Shown: positions 48,458 to 60,355, numbered from the stretch's first letter. The stretch: 64,000 nucleotides of DNA from Thioalkalivibrio thiocyanodenitrificans ARhD 1 (GCF_000378965.1 NZ_KB900536.1:3225407-3289406); one strand, 5' to 3'. Numbers and translations: made by a program. Notes: generated from the sequence alone by a model not told the origin.

Positions 48458-49840
48458 ATGCTCCAGATCCACAACAGCCTTACCCGTCGCAAGGAACCCT
48501 TCGAGCCCATGGAGCCCGGCCGCGTGCGCATGTATGTGTGCGGGATGACCGTCTACGACTATTGCCACCTGGGTCATGCCCGGGTGCTGGTGGTGTTCGA
48601 CGTGGTGTTTCGCTACCTGCGGGCGCTGGGCTTCGATGTCACCTATATCCGCAACATCACCGATGTGGATGACAAGATCATCCGGCGCGCCGCGGAGAAC
48701 GGCGAGGACATCCGCGCACTCACCGACCGGTTCATCCGGGCCATGCACGAGGACGCCGCCGCCCTCGGTGTGCTGCCGCCCACCGTCGAGCCGCGGGCCA
48801 CCGAGCACATCGGCGGCATGCTGGCCATGATCGGCACGCTCATCGAGCGCGGCTATGCCTATGCGGCGGACAACGGCGATGTCTATTACGCGGTGGCGAA
48901 GTTCGAGAACTACGGCCGTCTGTCCGGTAAGCGTATCGAGGATCTGCGCGCGGGCGAGCGGGTGGCGCCGGACGAGGCCAAGCACGATCCCCTGGACTTC
49001 GTGCTGTGGAAGGCGGCCAAACCCGGCGAGCCGGCCTGGGACTCTCCCTGGGGGCCGGGCCGGCCCGGCTGGCACATCGAGTGCTCGGCCATGTCCGTCC
49101 ATTACCTCGGCAACCACTTCGATATCCACGGCGGCGGACAGGACCTGCAGTTCCCTCACCACGACAACGAGATCGCCCAGAGCGAGGCAGCCACCTGCGA
49201 GCACTTCGTCAACTACTGGATGCACAACGGCTTCGTGCGGGTGAACGAGGAGAAGATGTCCAAGTCGCTGGGCAACTTCTTCACCGTGCGCGAGGTGCTG
49301 ACCCGTTACCCGGCGGAGGTGGTGCGCTGTTTCATCCTCTCCAGCCACTATCGCAGCCCGCTCAACTACTCCGACGAGCCCCTGGATGCCGCGCGGTCGG
49401 GACTGACGCGCCTGTATACCGCCCTGCGCGGCCTCGAGGCGGGCGAGGCGGGCGAGGCAGGCGAGGCGTATCGCCGCCGCTTCCGGGAGGCCATGGACGA
49501 TGATTTCAACACCCCGGTGGCCATGGCCGTGCTGTTCGACATCGCCCGGGAGATCAACCGCGTTCGGGAGGCGGATCTCCCGGCGGCCAGGCGGCTCGCG
49601 GGCCTGCTGCGGGAATTGGGGGGGGCGCTCGGGCTGCTGGAGGACGACCCGGAGGCCTTCCTGAAAGGGGCCGGGGAGGGAGGCCCGGACGAGGCGGCCA
49701 TCGAGGCCCTGATCCAGCAGCGCCTGGCGGCCAAAAAGGCCAGAAACTTCGCCGAGGCCGACCGCATCCGCGACGACCTCGCCGCCCGGGGCATCATTCT
49801 CGAAGACGGCCCGGGGGGTACCACCTGGCGGCGGGGGTGA
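48458..49840 (+). CDS. cysS: Cysteinyl-tRNA synthetase
   Basis: 460 residues. Zinc ligands and HIGH motif in [54 protein letters not shown], and [12 protein letters not shown] are all intact. The C terminus includes the [19 protein letters not shown] segment. A short local duplication gives [10 protein letters not shown] at about residue 328. Confidence 0.98.
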   Translation: MLQIHNSLTRRKEPFEPMEPGRVRMYVCGMTVYDYCHLGHARVLVVFDVVFRYLRALGFDVTYIRNITDVDDKIIRRAAENGEDIRALTDRFIRAMHEDAAALGVLPPTVEPRATEHIGGMLAMIGTLIERGYAYAADNGDVYYAVAKFENYGRLSGKRIEDLRAGERVAPDEAKHDPLDFVLWKAAKPGEPAWDSPWGPGRPGWHIECSAMSVHYLGNHFDIHGGGQDLQFPHHDNEIAQSEAATCEHFVNYWMHNGFVRVNEEKMSKSLGNFFTVREVLTRYPAEVVRCFILSSHYRSPLNYSDEPLDAARSGLTRLYTALRGLEAGEAGEAGEAYRRRFREAMDDDFNTPVAMAVLFDIAREINRVREADLPAARRLAGLLRELGGALGLLEDDPEAFLKGAGEGGPDEAAIEALIQQRLAAKKARNFAEADRIRDDLAARGIILEDGPGGTTWRRG

Positions 49841-49841
49841 T

Positions 49842-49971
49842 TCGGGAAAGGCAAAGGCGACGCAAAGGCGCGAAGACGCAAAGGATCGCGAAAAGGCTTT
49901 CTTGAATTAATTCAAAATCATTTCTTCGCGCATCTTCGCGTCATTGCGTCATTGCGCCGCGGTTCCAGCCT
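49842..49971. repeat. Imperfect inverted repeat between cysS and folD
   Basis: The left arm contains degenerate GACGCAAAGG/GCGCGAAGACGC units and the right arm their approximate complement (TCTTCGCGTCATTGCGTCATTGCGC). At the centre is a perfect 14-bp AT palindrome, TTGAATTAATTCAA (49902-49915). It fills the gap between convergent genes and abuts folD's stop. Distinct in sequence from the GAAGTG family but alike in position and form. Confidence 0.75.
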
Positions 49972-50823
49972 TCAAATACGCGATTCGTAGGACTGCAGCG
50001 TGTTCTTCATGAGCATGGCGACGGTCATGGGCCCGACGCCACCGGGGACAGGGGTGATCCACGCGGCGCGTTCAGCGGCGGTGGCGAAGGTCACGTCCCC
50101 CACCAGGCGCCCGTCATCCAGGCGGTTCATGCCCACGTCGATCACCGTGGCACCGGGTTTGATCCATTCCCCGGGCACCAGGTCCGGGCGGCCCACGGCC
50201 ACCACGACGATGTCGCAACGGGCCACGTGCTCTGCGGTGTCGCTGGTGAAGCGGTGGCACACGGTCACCGTGGCACCGGCGAGCATCAGTTCCAGGGCCA
50301 TGGGCCGGCCCACGATATTGGATGCCCCCACCACCACCGCGTTGCGGCCCTTGTAGACCTCGCCCGTACTGTCCAGCAGGCGCATTACCCCGTAGGGTGT
50401 GCAGGGGCGCAGCGTGGGCAGGCGCACGGCGAGGCGGCCCAGGTTGTAGGGGTGAAATCCATCCACGTCCTTGGCCGGGTCGATGCGTTCGATCACGGTC
50501 TCGGTGTCGAAATGGGCCGGCAAGGGAAGCTGCACCAGAATGCCGTCCACGGCGAGGTCGGCATTGAGCTCGTCGATGAGCGCAAGGAGCGTCTCCTGGG
50601 AGATGTTCGCCGGCAGATCGTGGGAGCGCGAGTGGATGCCCAGTGCCTCGCAGGTGCGCCGCTTGTTGCGTACGTAGACCCGGGAGGCGGGATGCTCGCC
50701 CACCAGCACCACGGCAAGGCCGGGCGCGCGCCGGCCCCGGGCCCCATGGGCCTCGACCGCCCGCCGGACCTCCTCGTGCACCTGTTGGGCCACCTGGCGT
50801 CCGTCAATCAGGCGTGCGGGCAT
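49972..50823 (-). CDS. folD: Bifunctional methylenetetrahydrofolate dehydrogenase/cyclohydrolase
   Basis: Interconverts methylene- and formyl-tetrahydrofolate. 283 residues: [21 protein letters not shown] with the catalytic Lys, [29 protein letters not shown] (NADP site), [15 protein letters not shown]. Start at [15 protein letters not shown] (50823). Confidence 0.97.
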   Translation of the reverse strand: MPARLIDGRQVAQQVHEEVRRAVEAHGARGRRAPGLAVVLVGEHPASRVYVRNKRRTCEALGIHSRSHDLPANISQETLLALIDELNADLAVDGILVQLPLPAHFDTETVIERIDPAKDVDGFHPYNLGRLAVRLPTLRPCTPYGVMRLLDSTGEVYKGRNAVVVGASNIVGRPMALELMLAGATVTVCHRFTSDTAEHVARCDIVVVAVGRPDLVPGEWIKPGATVIDVGMNRLDDGRLVGDVTFATAAERAAWITPVPGGVGPMTVAMLMKNTLQSYESRI

Positions 50824-50909
50824 GTCGTGCGAGTCCTGGGGTCGTGTGTCGGGCCGCAAATTCTCTCATGCGGGCCCGGGAGGGACAAGGAAAGCGGGAC
50901 CCGGGTGCG

Positions 50910-50939
50910 TTGACGCCGGGAGCGGGCGGCGGGTATGAT
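50910..50939 (+). promoter_or_regulatory. Promoter of the tRNA-Pro-Arg-His-Lys cluster
   Basis: TTGACG (50910-50915), 18 bp, TATGAT (50934-50939), 58 bp before tRNA-Pro. Confidence 0.6.
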
Positions 50940-50997
50940 TCGCAGCTTCTCCGCAACGCAGGGCCGTCAGCTCGTGTGCGGCCAGCACTCGGATTTC

Positions 50998-51074
50998 CGG
51001 GGTATAGCGCAGCCTGGTAGCGCGCCTGCTTTGGGAGCAGGATGTCGGGGGTTCAAATCCCTCTACCCCGACCA
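50998..51074 (+). tRNA. tRNA-Pro (anticodon TGG)
   Basis: 77 nt, acceptor CGGGGTA/TACCCCG, encoded CCA, anticodon loop TTTGGGA giving TGG. First of four tRNAs read from one promoter. Confidence 0.97.
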
Positions 51075-51107
51075 AACGTTCCCGGGCACTCGAGGCGGAA
51101 GCAATCT

Positions 51108-51184
51108 GCGCCCGTAGCTCAACCGGATAGAGCATCGGCCTTCTAAGCCGAGGGTTGCAGGTTCGAGTCCTGCCGGGCGCGCCA
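51108..51184 (+). tRNA. tRNA-Arg (anticodon TCT)
   Basis: 77 nt, acceptor GCGCCCG/CGGGCGC, encoded CCA, anticodon loop CTTCTAA giving TCT. It reads AGA/AGG, which are rare in this GC-rich genome. Confidence 0.97.
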
Positions 51185-51227
51185 TTCCATGCGGGTGGTC
51201 CGGCGGGGTCCGGTTTGTTGAGTTTAT

Positions 51228-51304
51228 GGTGGCCGTAGCTCAGTTGGTAGAGCCCCGGATTGTGATTCCGGTTGTCGTGGGTTCGAGCCCCATCGGCCAC
51301 CCCA
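51228..51304 (+). tRNA. tRNA-His (anticodon GTG)
   Basis: Acceptor GTGGCCG/CGGCCAC with an additional G at -1 paired to discriminator C73, the HisRS identity element, so the 5' end is placed at 51228. Anticodon loop TTGTGAT gives GTG; CCA encoded. Confidence 0.97.
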
Positions 51305-51363
51305 TATTCCAGGGCATGTCCTGCGCCGCGCGCGGAGATGCCTGATCCGATCAAGACGGTTTC

Positions 51364-51439
51364 GGGCCGTTAGCTCAATTGGTAGAGCAGTGGACTCTTA
51401 ATCCATTGGTTGTAGGTTCGATTCCTACACGGCCCACCA
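51364..51439 (+). tRNA. tRNA-Lys (anticodon CTT)
   Basis: 76 nt, acceptor GGGCCGT/ACGGCCC, encoded CCA, anticodon loop CTCTTAA giving CTT (reads AAG). A TTT isoacceptor is expected elsewhere. Confidence 0.96.
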
Positions 51440-51446
51440 CCTCCCC

Positions 51447-51472
51447 AGGCCAGCCGGCGTGCTGGCCTTTTT
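51447..51472 (+). terminator. Rho-independent terminator of the tRNA cluster
   Basis: Stem AGGCCAGC (51447-51454) with GCTGGCCT (51461-51468), six-base loop, then TTTTT. Also the boundary before sdhB, which comes from the opposite strand. Confidence 0.88.
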
Positions 51473-51609
51473 CATGCCTGAACGAAACGCGTGCGAAGCG
51501 GCGGATGGCCGCGCGTGCCATGGGAATGGAGACCCCGCCAACGGACCGACCGCATGTGCCTCGGATCATGCTGAAACCAGCCACGGGCGAAGTGCTGCGC
51601 CGGAGACCA

Positions 51610-52305
51610 TCACATGGAGGATTTCAGCACATTGATGCGAATGTGTTCGATGGCACGGGACGGGCTGAGCTGTTTCGGGCAGACCTCTGTACAGTTCATG
51701 ATCGAACGGCAACGGTAAAGCCGGTACACGTCGTCAAGAAAGGCGAGTCGTTCCGCCGTGGTTGTGTCCCGGCTGTCCGCGATGAACCGGTAGCTGTGCA
51801 GGAGTGCGGCCGGGCCCAGGAATTTGTCCGGATTCCACCAGTACGATGGACAGAACCCGCTGCAGCAGCCGCAAAGAATACATTCCCACAGGCCGTCGAG
51901 CGCCGCGCGCTGTTCCGGTGTCTGCAGGCGCTCGCGCTCGGGAGGCGGATCATTGTTGACGAGATAGGGCCGGACTGACCGGAAATGGGCGAGAAACTGT
52001 TCCATGTCCACGATCAGGTCGCGAACGACCGGAAAACCCGGCATGGGACGCAGTTCAATCGGTTCGCGAAGCTCGTTGATGGGGGTGATGCATGCCAGGC
52101 CGTTTCGCCCGTTGATGTTCATGGCATCGGAACCGCAGATGCCCTCACGGCACGAACGGCGAAACGAGAGACTTTCATCCGTGGATTTGATGCGAAGCAG
52201 GAGGTCAAGCAGCATCTTGTCGGAGTCTTCGGGCTCGACGTCGTAGTCCTGCATGTACGGCGCGCAGTCCTGATCGGGGTCGTAGCGATAGATGGACAGG
52301 CGCAT
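51610..52305 (-). CDS. sdhB: Succinate dehydrogenase iron-sulfur subunit
   Basis: SdhB carries electrons from the flavoprotein to the membrane anchor by three Fe-S centres. 231 residues with all Cys sets: CREGICGSDAMNINGRNGLAC ([2Fe-2S], shown across residues 53-73), CILCGCCSGFCPSYWW ([4Fe-4S]) and CRSIMNCTEVCPKQLSP ([3Fe-4S]/[4Fe-4S] sets). GGAG overlapping the sdhD stop serves as its ribosome site, eight bases downstream of sdhD. There is no sdhA between sdhD and sdhB, nor after sdhB: the next feature is the tRNA-Lys terminator 137 bp on. Confidence 0.95.
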   Translation of the reverse strand: MRLSIYRYDPDQDCAPYMQDYDVEPEDSDKMLLDLLLRIKSTDESLSFRRSCREGICGSDAMNINGRNGLACITPINELREPIELRPMPGFPVVRDLIVDMEQFLAHFRSVRPYLVNNDPPPERERLQTPEQRAALDGLWECILCGCCSGFCPSYWWNPDKFLGPAALLHSYRFIADSRDTTTAERLAFLDDVYRLYRCRSIMNCTEVCPKQLSPSRAIEHIRINVLKSSM

Positions 52306-52313
52306 GCCGACTC

Positions 52314-52658
52314 CTAGATGGTGCTCGCTTGAAGGCTGAACAGGACGATGGCGACTCGAAGCGCCATTGCAAGTAGGGCGAACAGACCCAGGCCGAGCAC
52401 CAGGGCGCGCAACGGCACCGAGTGGATGTAGTCGAGCACAATGTCACGCAGGCCGATCCAGGCGTGCAGGAAGACCGCTGAGAAGAACAGGGTGACGGCG
52501 ATCGATACGGGCGGCGATGCGATCCAGTCGCGCCAGCGCGCGAAGTCCATGCCGTCGGCGCTTGCCAGGACAGTGGCGAATACGGCCAGGAAAAACAGCA
52601 TGTAGATTGCCGAGAGGCGCTGCCAGACCCATGGGCGCAATCCGCCAAACAGCCTCAT
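52314..52658 (-). CDS. sdhD: Succinate dehydrogenase membrane anchor subunit
   Basis: 114 residues with three membrane helices: IYMLFFLAVFATVLASADG, IAVTLFFSAVFLHAWIGLRD (heme/quinone region with His65, and the LRD-x-x-LDY-like IVLDYIHS after it) and LGLGLFALLAMALRVAIVLF. ATGA overlap with sdhC. Short but full length for the family. The frame stays open far upstream, antisense to sense of sdhC, but only this part has homology. Confidence 0.9.
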   Translation of the reverse strand: MRLFGGLRPWVWQRLSAIYMLFFLAVFATVLASADGMDFARWRDWIASPPVSIAVTLFFSAVFLHAWIGLRDIVLDYIHSVPLRALVLGLGLFALLAMALRVAIVLFSLQASTI

Positions 52659-53041
52659 GGCCACAGGATCCAGAGCACAATGGCGGTGCCGAGTGCCCCG
52701 CCGATGAGCACCATCCGGGCGGAGCGCCGCCCGTCGCGCAGGGCCGACCCGATGCCCACGTCCATCAAGAGGTGACGGATCCCCGCCAGTACGTGCTGGA
52801 CGACGGCCCACACCGGCACCAGCAGCACCATCAGGGTCAGCGGGTTGCGAACCAGGGACAGCAGTGCGTCGTAACCGGCTTCGGAACGCAGGCTGAGCGC
52901 GAAGGCCTCGACCAGAAAAGGCAGGCTCAGGACGAGAATCGTGCCGGAAATGCGATGGCTGATCGACGCGACGGCGCCGATGGGAAAACGGATCTTCAGG
53001 AGGTTCAGGCTCGATATGTGCCGTGATGTCGGCGATGACAT
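52655..53041 (-). CDS. sdhC: Succinate dehydrogenase cytochrome b556 subunit
   Basis: 128 residues. N terminus LNLLKIRFPIGAVASISHRISG holds the conserved quinone-site Ser and Arg; three helices follow, with the heme His in AGIRHLLMDVG. Start MSSPTSRH was chosen by homology. It follows the hemerythrin gene by 31 bp on the same strand and overlaps sdhD by 4 bp. Confidence 0.92.
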   Translation of the reverse strand: MSSPTSRHISSLNLLKIRFPIGAVASISHRISGTILVLSLPFLVEAFALSLRSEAGYDALLSLVRNPLTLMVLLVPVWAVVQHVLAGIRHLLMDVGIGSALRDGRRSARMVLIGGALGTAIVLWILWP

Positions 53042-53072
53042 GCATCCGGTCTCCGGTTTGCGGGACACGACA

Positions 53073-53642
53073 CTAGCTGACCGGTGTGCATTCGCAGCCG
53101 ACCTGTTCGGCGATGCGTTGTTGCAGCGCAACATAGCGCTGGTCCACGGAGCCCCCGAAGATCGGGTCGGCCGCGAGATCGATTCGGGCGTCCAGGGATG
53201 CCCAGTCGGCTCCCTCGAGTACCTGCTCAAGGGCGGGGAAGATCAGTTCGTGTTCCTGCTGCATGTGCTGTCGCAAGGTGTGCGTGTAGGCCGCCGAGTC
53301 GGTCTCCACGGCCGCCCGGGCAATGAGCGCCCCGTTCACGATGGCGTTCAGGTCCTGCACCAGTCTGGTGCCTGAGGCGGCAATGCGCGCGTGCTGACCG
53401 GCAAGGTCCTCGACCGCCTCGCGATAGGCGGGCTCGCGTTCCAGGAGCACCTGGCAGGCGAGATCCTCATGGGGATGGTGGTAGTGGTCGGGATAGTGGG
53501 TCATGTAGTGCATGACGTCGAGCATGAGTTCGTAGTCCGGCCGCTCCCCTTCGTGAAAGAGTGCAATCTGCGCATCCATCAGATCCAGCAGGCGGCTGAA
53601 GTTGGCGTGTTCAGCCTTCCATCGGGCGATAGGGTCTGTCAT
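53073..53642 (-). CDS. Hemerythrin-like (HHE) di-iron protein
   Basis: 189 residues. The di-iron site residues are visible: ARWKAEHANFSRLLDLMD (His), MTHYPDHYHHPHEDL (His/Glu), DLAGQHARI and LRQHMQQEHELIFPALEQV. These proteins sense or bind O2 or NO, or store iron. It is the first gene of the hemerythrin-sdhC-sdhD-sdhB operon. A palindrome resembling the NsrR operator lies 41 bp upstream, which points to NO control. The C terminus ends in EQVGCECTPVS, with a Cys pair that could bind metal or be redox-active. Confidence 0.9.
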   Translation of the reverse strand: MTDPIARWKAEHANFSRLLDLMDAQIALFHEGERPDYELMLDVMHYMTHYPDHYHHPHEDLACQVLLEREPAYREAVEDLAGQHARIAASGTRLVQDLNAIVNGALIARAAVETDSAAYTHTLRQHMQQEHELIFPALEQVLEGADWASLDARIDLAADPIFGGSVDQRYVALQQRIAEQVGCECTPVS

Positions 53643-53682
53643 CGGACACCTCCTGGTGGGACCGTATTGGCCGAGGGTTAAT

Positions 53683-53701
53683 AATGTATTATAAATACAT
53701 T
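53683..53701 (-). promoter_or_regulatory. NsrR-like operator overlapping a -10 box
   Basis: AATGTATT (53683-53690), three bases, AATACATT (53694-53701): perfect 8-bp inverted arms in the ATGTATT-N3-AATACAT geometry of NsrR sites. On the minus strand it contains TATAAT, so a bound repressor would block a hemerythrin-sdh promoter. It is 41 bp upstream of the hemerythrin start. No nsrR gene lies in the window. Confidence 0.6.
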
Positions 53702-53838
53702 TTAAGAGTGCCCGAGTGCCTGCTTCAACCCTGAAGAAAGTGCTGTGACTCCCCCTTGTGCCCCCGCCGGCGGCCGGCCGCCGGCATTTCGGTGTGCCCG
53801 ATCGGACGCGGTGTTTACGCGGGAGGCGCCGAACGGGC

Positions 53839-53844
53839 TATAAT
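53839..53844 (+). promoter_or_regulatory. Likely -10 box for tRNA-Leu(TAG)
   Basis: TATAAT, 32 bp upstream of the tRNA; a weak TTTACG -35 lies 19 bp further up (53814-53819). Confidence 0.5.
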
Positions 53845-53875
53845 TCCCCGTTTTACGCCGCAAGCCGCGGCGACG

Positions 53876-53960
53876 GCGAAAGTGGCGGAACTGGTAGACG
53901 CGCTGGATTTAGGATCCAGTGGGGAAACCCGTGAGAGTTCGAGTCTCTCCTTTCGCACCA
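53876..53960 (+). tRNA. tRNA-Leu (anticodon TAG)
   Basis: 85-nt class II tRNA, acceptor GCGAAAG/CTTTCGC, encoded CCA, long variable arm (TGGGGAAACCCG), anticodon loop TTTAGGA giving TAG (reads CUN). Confidence 0.97.
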
Positions 53961-54108
53961 CACTCGCGAGTCGGGCGTGCGTCACAACCGGCCCGGAATC
54001 GATTCCCGGGGCTGCCGATGTACGGAAGATCGGCCTGCCGGGCCGACGGCGGCCGAACCGACCGGAATCTTTACTTCATCAGATTGAACCCCTAGAGGAC
54101 CCGTCAAC

Positions 54109-55419
54109 ATGCAAGTTTCAGTGGAAACCGTCAGTAACCTGCAACGCCGGATGACCGTGCAGGTCCCTGCCGAGCGCATCGAGCAGGAGGTGGACCGTCG
54201 CCTGAAGTCCCTGATGAAGCGCGTGCGCATCGACGGCTTCCGTCCGGGGAAGGTCCCCCTGAAGGTGGTGCGGCAGCGCTACGGAGCGGGTGTCTATCAG
54301 GAAGTGGTGGGCGAGGTGGTGCAGAGCACTTATCAGGAGGCCATCGCCCAGGAAGAGCTGCAGCCGGCGGGCGGGCCGAGCATCGAGCCCAAGGTCATGG
54401 AGCAGGGGAAGGGCCTGGAATACATTGCCACCTTTGAGGTCTTCCCGGCGGTGGAGGTGGCCGATCTGAGCCAGGTGGCCGTGGAGCGGCCCAAGGTGGT
54501 GATTACCGACGAGGATGTGGACAAGGTCATCGAGACCCTGCGCCGTCAGCACAAGACCTTTGTGGCAGTGGATCGTCCGGCCCGGGAGGGCGACCAGGTG
54601 GTCGTGGATTTCGAGGGCAGCCTGGACGGTGAGGCCTTTGAGGGCGGCAAGGCCGAGGCCGCGCCGGTGGAACTGGGCGCGGGTCAGATGCTGGCGGCCT
54701 TCGAAGAGCAGCTGACGGGCCTTCGCCCCGGCGAGGAAAAGACCCTGGATGTGCCTTTCCCGGAGGATTATCCCACCGAGCATCTGGCTGGCAAGACTGC
54801 CCAGTTTGCCATCAGGGTGCACGAGGTCAAGGAACCCTCGCTGCCGGCGGTGGATGAAGACTTCGCCAAGGCCTTCGGGATCGAGGAAGGCGGCGTGGAA
54901 AAGCTTCGCGAGGAAGTCCGCGCAAACATGGAGCGGGAGGTGGAACAATCCGTGAAGAACCGCGTCAAGGGTCAGGTCATGGACGCCATCTACAAGGCCC
55001 ATGATCTGGAATTGCCCGAGGCCCTGATCAAGGACGAGATCGGGCGCTTGCGCGAGCAGGCTGCGGCCAGGTTCGGCGGACAGGTCCAGGGGCAGAATTT
55101 ACCCGACGAACTGTTCAGCGAGGAAGCCCGGCGCCGGGTGGCCCTGGGGCTGATCATTCGGGAACTGGTACGCGCCAATGACCTGAGCGTGGACCCCGAC
55201 AAGGTACAGGCCGCTCTGGAGACGATGGCCGCCGGATACGAGGACCCGAAGCAGGTGGTAGACTATTATCGCACCAACTCGCAGGCCATGAGCGGACTGG
55301 AGGCCATGGTGCTTGAGGAACAGGTGGTGGACTGGGTTGTGGCCCAGGGATCGGTCACCGAAAAACCCATGAGTTTTGACGAATTGATGAACCCCCAGAA
55401 GGAGGGTCAGTCTGAATGA
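54109..55419 (+). CDS. tig: Trigger factor
   Basis: Ribosome-bound chaperone and prolyl isomerase. 436 residues: ribosome-binding N domain with [20 protein letters not shown], an FKBP domain ([19 protein letters not shown] ... [19 protein letters not shown]) and a helical C domain. Length and order are normal. It heads tig-clpP-clpX-lon. Confidence 0.98.
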   Translation: MQVSVETVSNLQRRMTVQVPAERIEQEVDRRLKSLMKRVRIDGFRPGKVPLKVVRQRYGAGVYQEVVGEVVQSTYQEAIAQEELQPAGGPSIEPKVMEQGKGLEYIATFEVFPAVEVADLSQVAVERPKVVITDEDVDKVIETLRRQHKTFVAVDRPAREGDQVVVDFEGSLDGEAFEGGKAEAAPVELGAGQMLAAFEEQLTGLRPGEEKTLDVPFPEDYPTEHLAGKTAQFAIRVHEVKEPSLPAVDEDFAKAFGIEEGGVEKLREEVRANMEREVEQSVKNRVKGQVMDAIYKAHDLELPEALIKDEIGRLREQAAARFGGQVQGQNLPDELFSEEARRRVALGLIIRELVRANDLSVDPDKVQAALETMAAGYEDPKQVVDYYRTNSQAMSGLEAMVLEEQVVDWVVAQGSVTEKPMSFDELMNPQKEGQSE

Positions 55420-56069
55420 GTATGCAAGGTACCGACAGCCGCGGCGCACTGGACACCCGGGCGCTCAATCTGGTGCCCATGGTGGTCGAGCAGACCGCCC
55501 GTGGCGAGCGTGCCTACGACATCTATTCCCGCCTGCTCAAGGAGCGCGTGGTGTTTGCCGTGGGGCCCGTGGAGGATTACATGGCCAACGTCATCGTGGC
55601 CCAGCTTTTGTTCCTGGAGTCCGAGAATCCGGACAAGGACATCAGCCTCTACATCAACTCCCCCGGCGGCGCGGTGACCGCGGGCATGGCCATCTATGAC
55701 ACCATGCAGTTCGTCAAGCCGGATGTCTCGACCCTGTGCATCGGCCAGGCGGCCAGCATGGGCGCGGTGCTGCTGGCCGGTGGTGCACACGGCAAGCGAT
55801 TCTGTCTGCCCCATTCCCGGGTCATGATCCACCAGCCCCTGGGCGGCTTCCAGGGGCAGGCCACCGACATCGACATCCATGCGCGGGAGATCCTCAAGAT
55901 CCGCGAGGAGCTCAACCGCATCCTGGCGCATCACACAGGCCAGACGGTGGAGCGCATCGAGCAGGATACGGACCGCGATCGTTTCCTTAATCCCGCCGAG
56001 GCGGTGGAGTACGGGCTGATCGATCAGATGCTCTCCAGCAGGGACGTGGCGCAGCCGCCGCAATCCTAG
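55416..56069 (+). CDS. clpP: ATP-dependent Clp protease proteolytic subunit
   Basis: Serine protease of the ClpXP/ClpAP machines. 217 residues; catalytic Ser in [14 protein letters not shown] and His in [14 protein letters not shown]; Asp in the following segment. ATG at 55416 overlaps the tig stop (ATGA); ATG at 55422 is an alternative. An N-terminal propeptide precedes [23 protein letters not shown]. Confidence 0.98.
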   Translation: MSMQGTDSRGALDTRALNLVPMVVEQTARGERAYDIYSRLLKERVVFAVGPVEDYMANVIVAQLLFLESENPDKDISLYINSPGGAVTAGMAIYDTMQFVKPDVSTLCIGQAASMGAVLLAGGAHGKRFCLPHSRVMIHQPLGGFQGQATDIDIHAREILKIREELNRILAHHTGQTVERIEQDTDRDRFLNPAEAVEYGLIDQMLSSRDVAQPPQS

Positions 56070-56205
56070 TGCGGAGCGGGTGCCACACGGCTGCACACGG
56101 CTCCGCTGATATGGATCACGGAATCAGGAAAACCCTGTCTTTTCACGGCTTGCATCCCGGCTGGAAAAGTAGCAAGGTGAAATCGGAGAAAAGAGAGGCC
56201 CGCCG

Positions 56206-57483
56206 ATGAGTGACAACAAGTCCAAAGATACCGACAGCGGCAAGCTGCTGTACTGTTCTTTCTGCGGCAAGAGTCAGCACGAGGTCCGCAAGCTCATCGC
56301 CGGACCGTCCGTGTTTATCTGCGACGAGTGTGTCGAACTGTGCAATGACATCATCCGCGAGGAGATGCAGGAGCAGGGCGCGTCCGTCGGCGAGAAGCTC
56401 CCCAAACCCCACGAGATCAAGCAGATCCTGGACGAGTATGTGATCGGCCAGGAACGCGCCAAGAAGATCCTGGCGGTGGCGGTGTACAACCACTACAAGC
56501 GCCTGGAGGCCCGCGGGTCCAAGGACGACGTGGAACTGGCCAAGAGCAATATCCTGCTCATCGGCCCCACCGGCTCCGGCAAGACCCTGCTGGCGGAGAC
56601 CCTTGCACGCCTGCTCAACGTGCCGTTCACCATCGCCGATGCCACCACGCTGACCGAGGCGGGCTACGTGGGCGAGGATGTGGAGAACATCATCCAGAAG
56701 CTGCTCCAGAAGTGCGACTATGACGTGGAGAAGGCGCAGACCGGCATCGTCTATATCGACGAGATCGACAAGATCTCCCGCAAGGCCGACAACCCCTCCA
56801 TCACCCGGGACGTCTCCGGCGAGGGAGTGCAGCAGGCCCTGCTCAAGCTGATCGAAGGCACGGTGGCCTCGGTGCCGCCCCAGGGCGGCCGCAAGCATCC
56901 CCAGCAGGAGTTCCTGCAGGTGGACACGCACAACATCCTGTTCATCGTAGGGGGCGCCTTTGCCGGCCTGGACAAGGTCATCCTCGATCGCACCGAGAAG
57001 GGCGGGATCGGATTTGCCGCCAAGGTCAAGAGCAAGCAGGAAAGCCTGCCGGCGTCCCGGATCCTGTTCGGCGTGGAACCCGAGGATCTGATCAAGTACG
57101 GGTTGATTCCCGAGTTCGTGGGGCGCCTGCCCGTGGTGGCCACCCTGGAGGAACTGGACGAGGATGCGCTCATCCAGATCCTCACCGAGCCCAAGAACGC
57201 GCTCACCAAGCAGTACGGCAAGCTGTTCGACATGGAAGGGGTGGAGATCGAGTTCCGGGAGGATGCCCTGCGCGCCGTGGCCACCAAGGCCATGGAGCGC
57301 AAGACCGGGGCCCGTGGTCTTCGCACCATCCTGGAGCAGGTGCTGCTGGATACCATGTATGATCTGCCCTCCGTGGAGAACGTCTCCAAGGTGGTGATCG
57401 ACGACGCGGTCATTCGCGGCGAGGCGAAACCCTATCTCATCTACGAGAACACGGACTATCAGAAGGCGGCGGCGTCCGATTGA
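56206..57483 (+). CDS. clpX: ATP-dependent Clp protease ATP-binding subunit ClpX
   Basis: AAA+ unfoldase partner of ClpP. 425 residues: N-terminal zinc finger [15 protein letters not shown] ... ICDECVELC, Walker A GPTGSGKT, Walker B YIDEIDK, pore [10 protein letters not shown] and [13 protein letters not shown]. Spacer from clpP is 136 bp. Confidence 0.98.
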   Translation: MSDNKSKDTDSGKLLYCSFCGKSQHEVRKLIAGPSVFICDECVELCNDIIREEMQEQGASVGEKLPKPHEIKQILDEYVIGQERAKKILAVAVYNHYKRLEARGSKDDVELAKSNILLIGPTGSGKTLLAETLARLLNVPFTIADATTLTEAGYVGEDVENIIQKLLQKCDYDVEKAQTGIVYIDEIDKISRKADNPSITRDVSGEGVQQALLKLIEGTVASVPPQGGRKHPQQEFLQVDTHNILFIVGGAFAGLDKVILDRTEKGGIGFAAKVKSKQESLPASRILFGVEPEDLIKYGLIPEFVGRLPVVATLEELDEDALIQILTEPKNALTKQYGKLFDMEGVEIEFREDALRAVATKAMERKTGARGLRTILEQVLLDTMYDLPSVENVSKVVIDDAVIRGEAKPYLIYENTDYQKAAASD

Positions 57484-57653
57484 CACCTCGCCGGCCGACG
57501 CCGGTGGGCGGGCCGTTGAAAGCGGTTGCCCCCGGGCGGAGCTCCTGAATCCGGCCATTGGGCGGCGGCACCCGCGCATTCCACATCCCGCCTCCGGTTA
57601 TGCCCCGCAAGTCGCTGTCGGACCCGGATTTTTCGTCCGGGCACCGTGCGCCC

Positions 57654-57680
57654 CTTGATTTATGCACCGTTCTCCCCCAT
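57654..57680 (+). promoter_or_regulatory. Sigma-32 heat-shock promoter of lon
   Basis: CTTGATT (57654-57660), 14 bp, CCCCAT (57675-57680). It closely matches the sigma-32 consensus (CTTGAAA, 11-16 bp, CCCCAT) and lies 82 bp before the lon ATG. The rest of the 278-bp spacer has a CCCGGA/TCCGGG hairpin and no gene. Confidence 0.65.
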
Positions 57681-57761
57681 CAATAGGATTGACGTAATCG
57701 TGGCGGCGCCGTGGATGCCCCGCGATCCGGCAATTGCCACCCGACCTATCAGAGAGCCCAA

Positions 57762-60203
<2,442 letters not shown>

Positions 60204-60232
60204 TCGGGCCGGTTTTCCGGCCATGGTGGAAG

Positions 60233-60259
60233 AGCGGGTCCTGACGGGCCCGCTTTTTT
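60233..60259 (+). terminator. Rho-independent terminator after lon
   Basis: Stem AGCGGG...CCCGCT (60233-60241 with 60246-60254, one wobble), short loop, then T6. Confidence 0.88.
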
Positions 60260-60355
60260 GCGGGCGATCTCATGGTGTAAAGCGTCGTGCCGAGTGTAGC
60301 CCGTCACAGATTTCCGCTCGTATCCGGATGGTCCGGCAGCGGCGCTTGGCGCTTG

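Noticed and set aside
49842-49971. The cysS-folD repeat as a small CRISPR or IS end
   Set aside because: No regular repeat-spacer period and no transposase or target-site duplication seen.
52659-53045. SdhD fused to a long N-terminal region
   Set aside because: That part is the sdhC coding sequence read in another frame; sdhD homology begins at MRLFGGLRPW.
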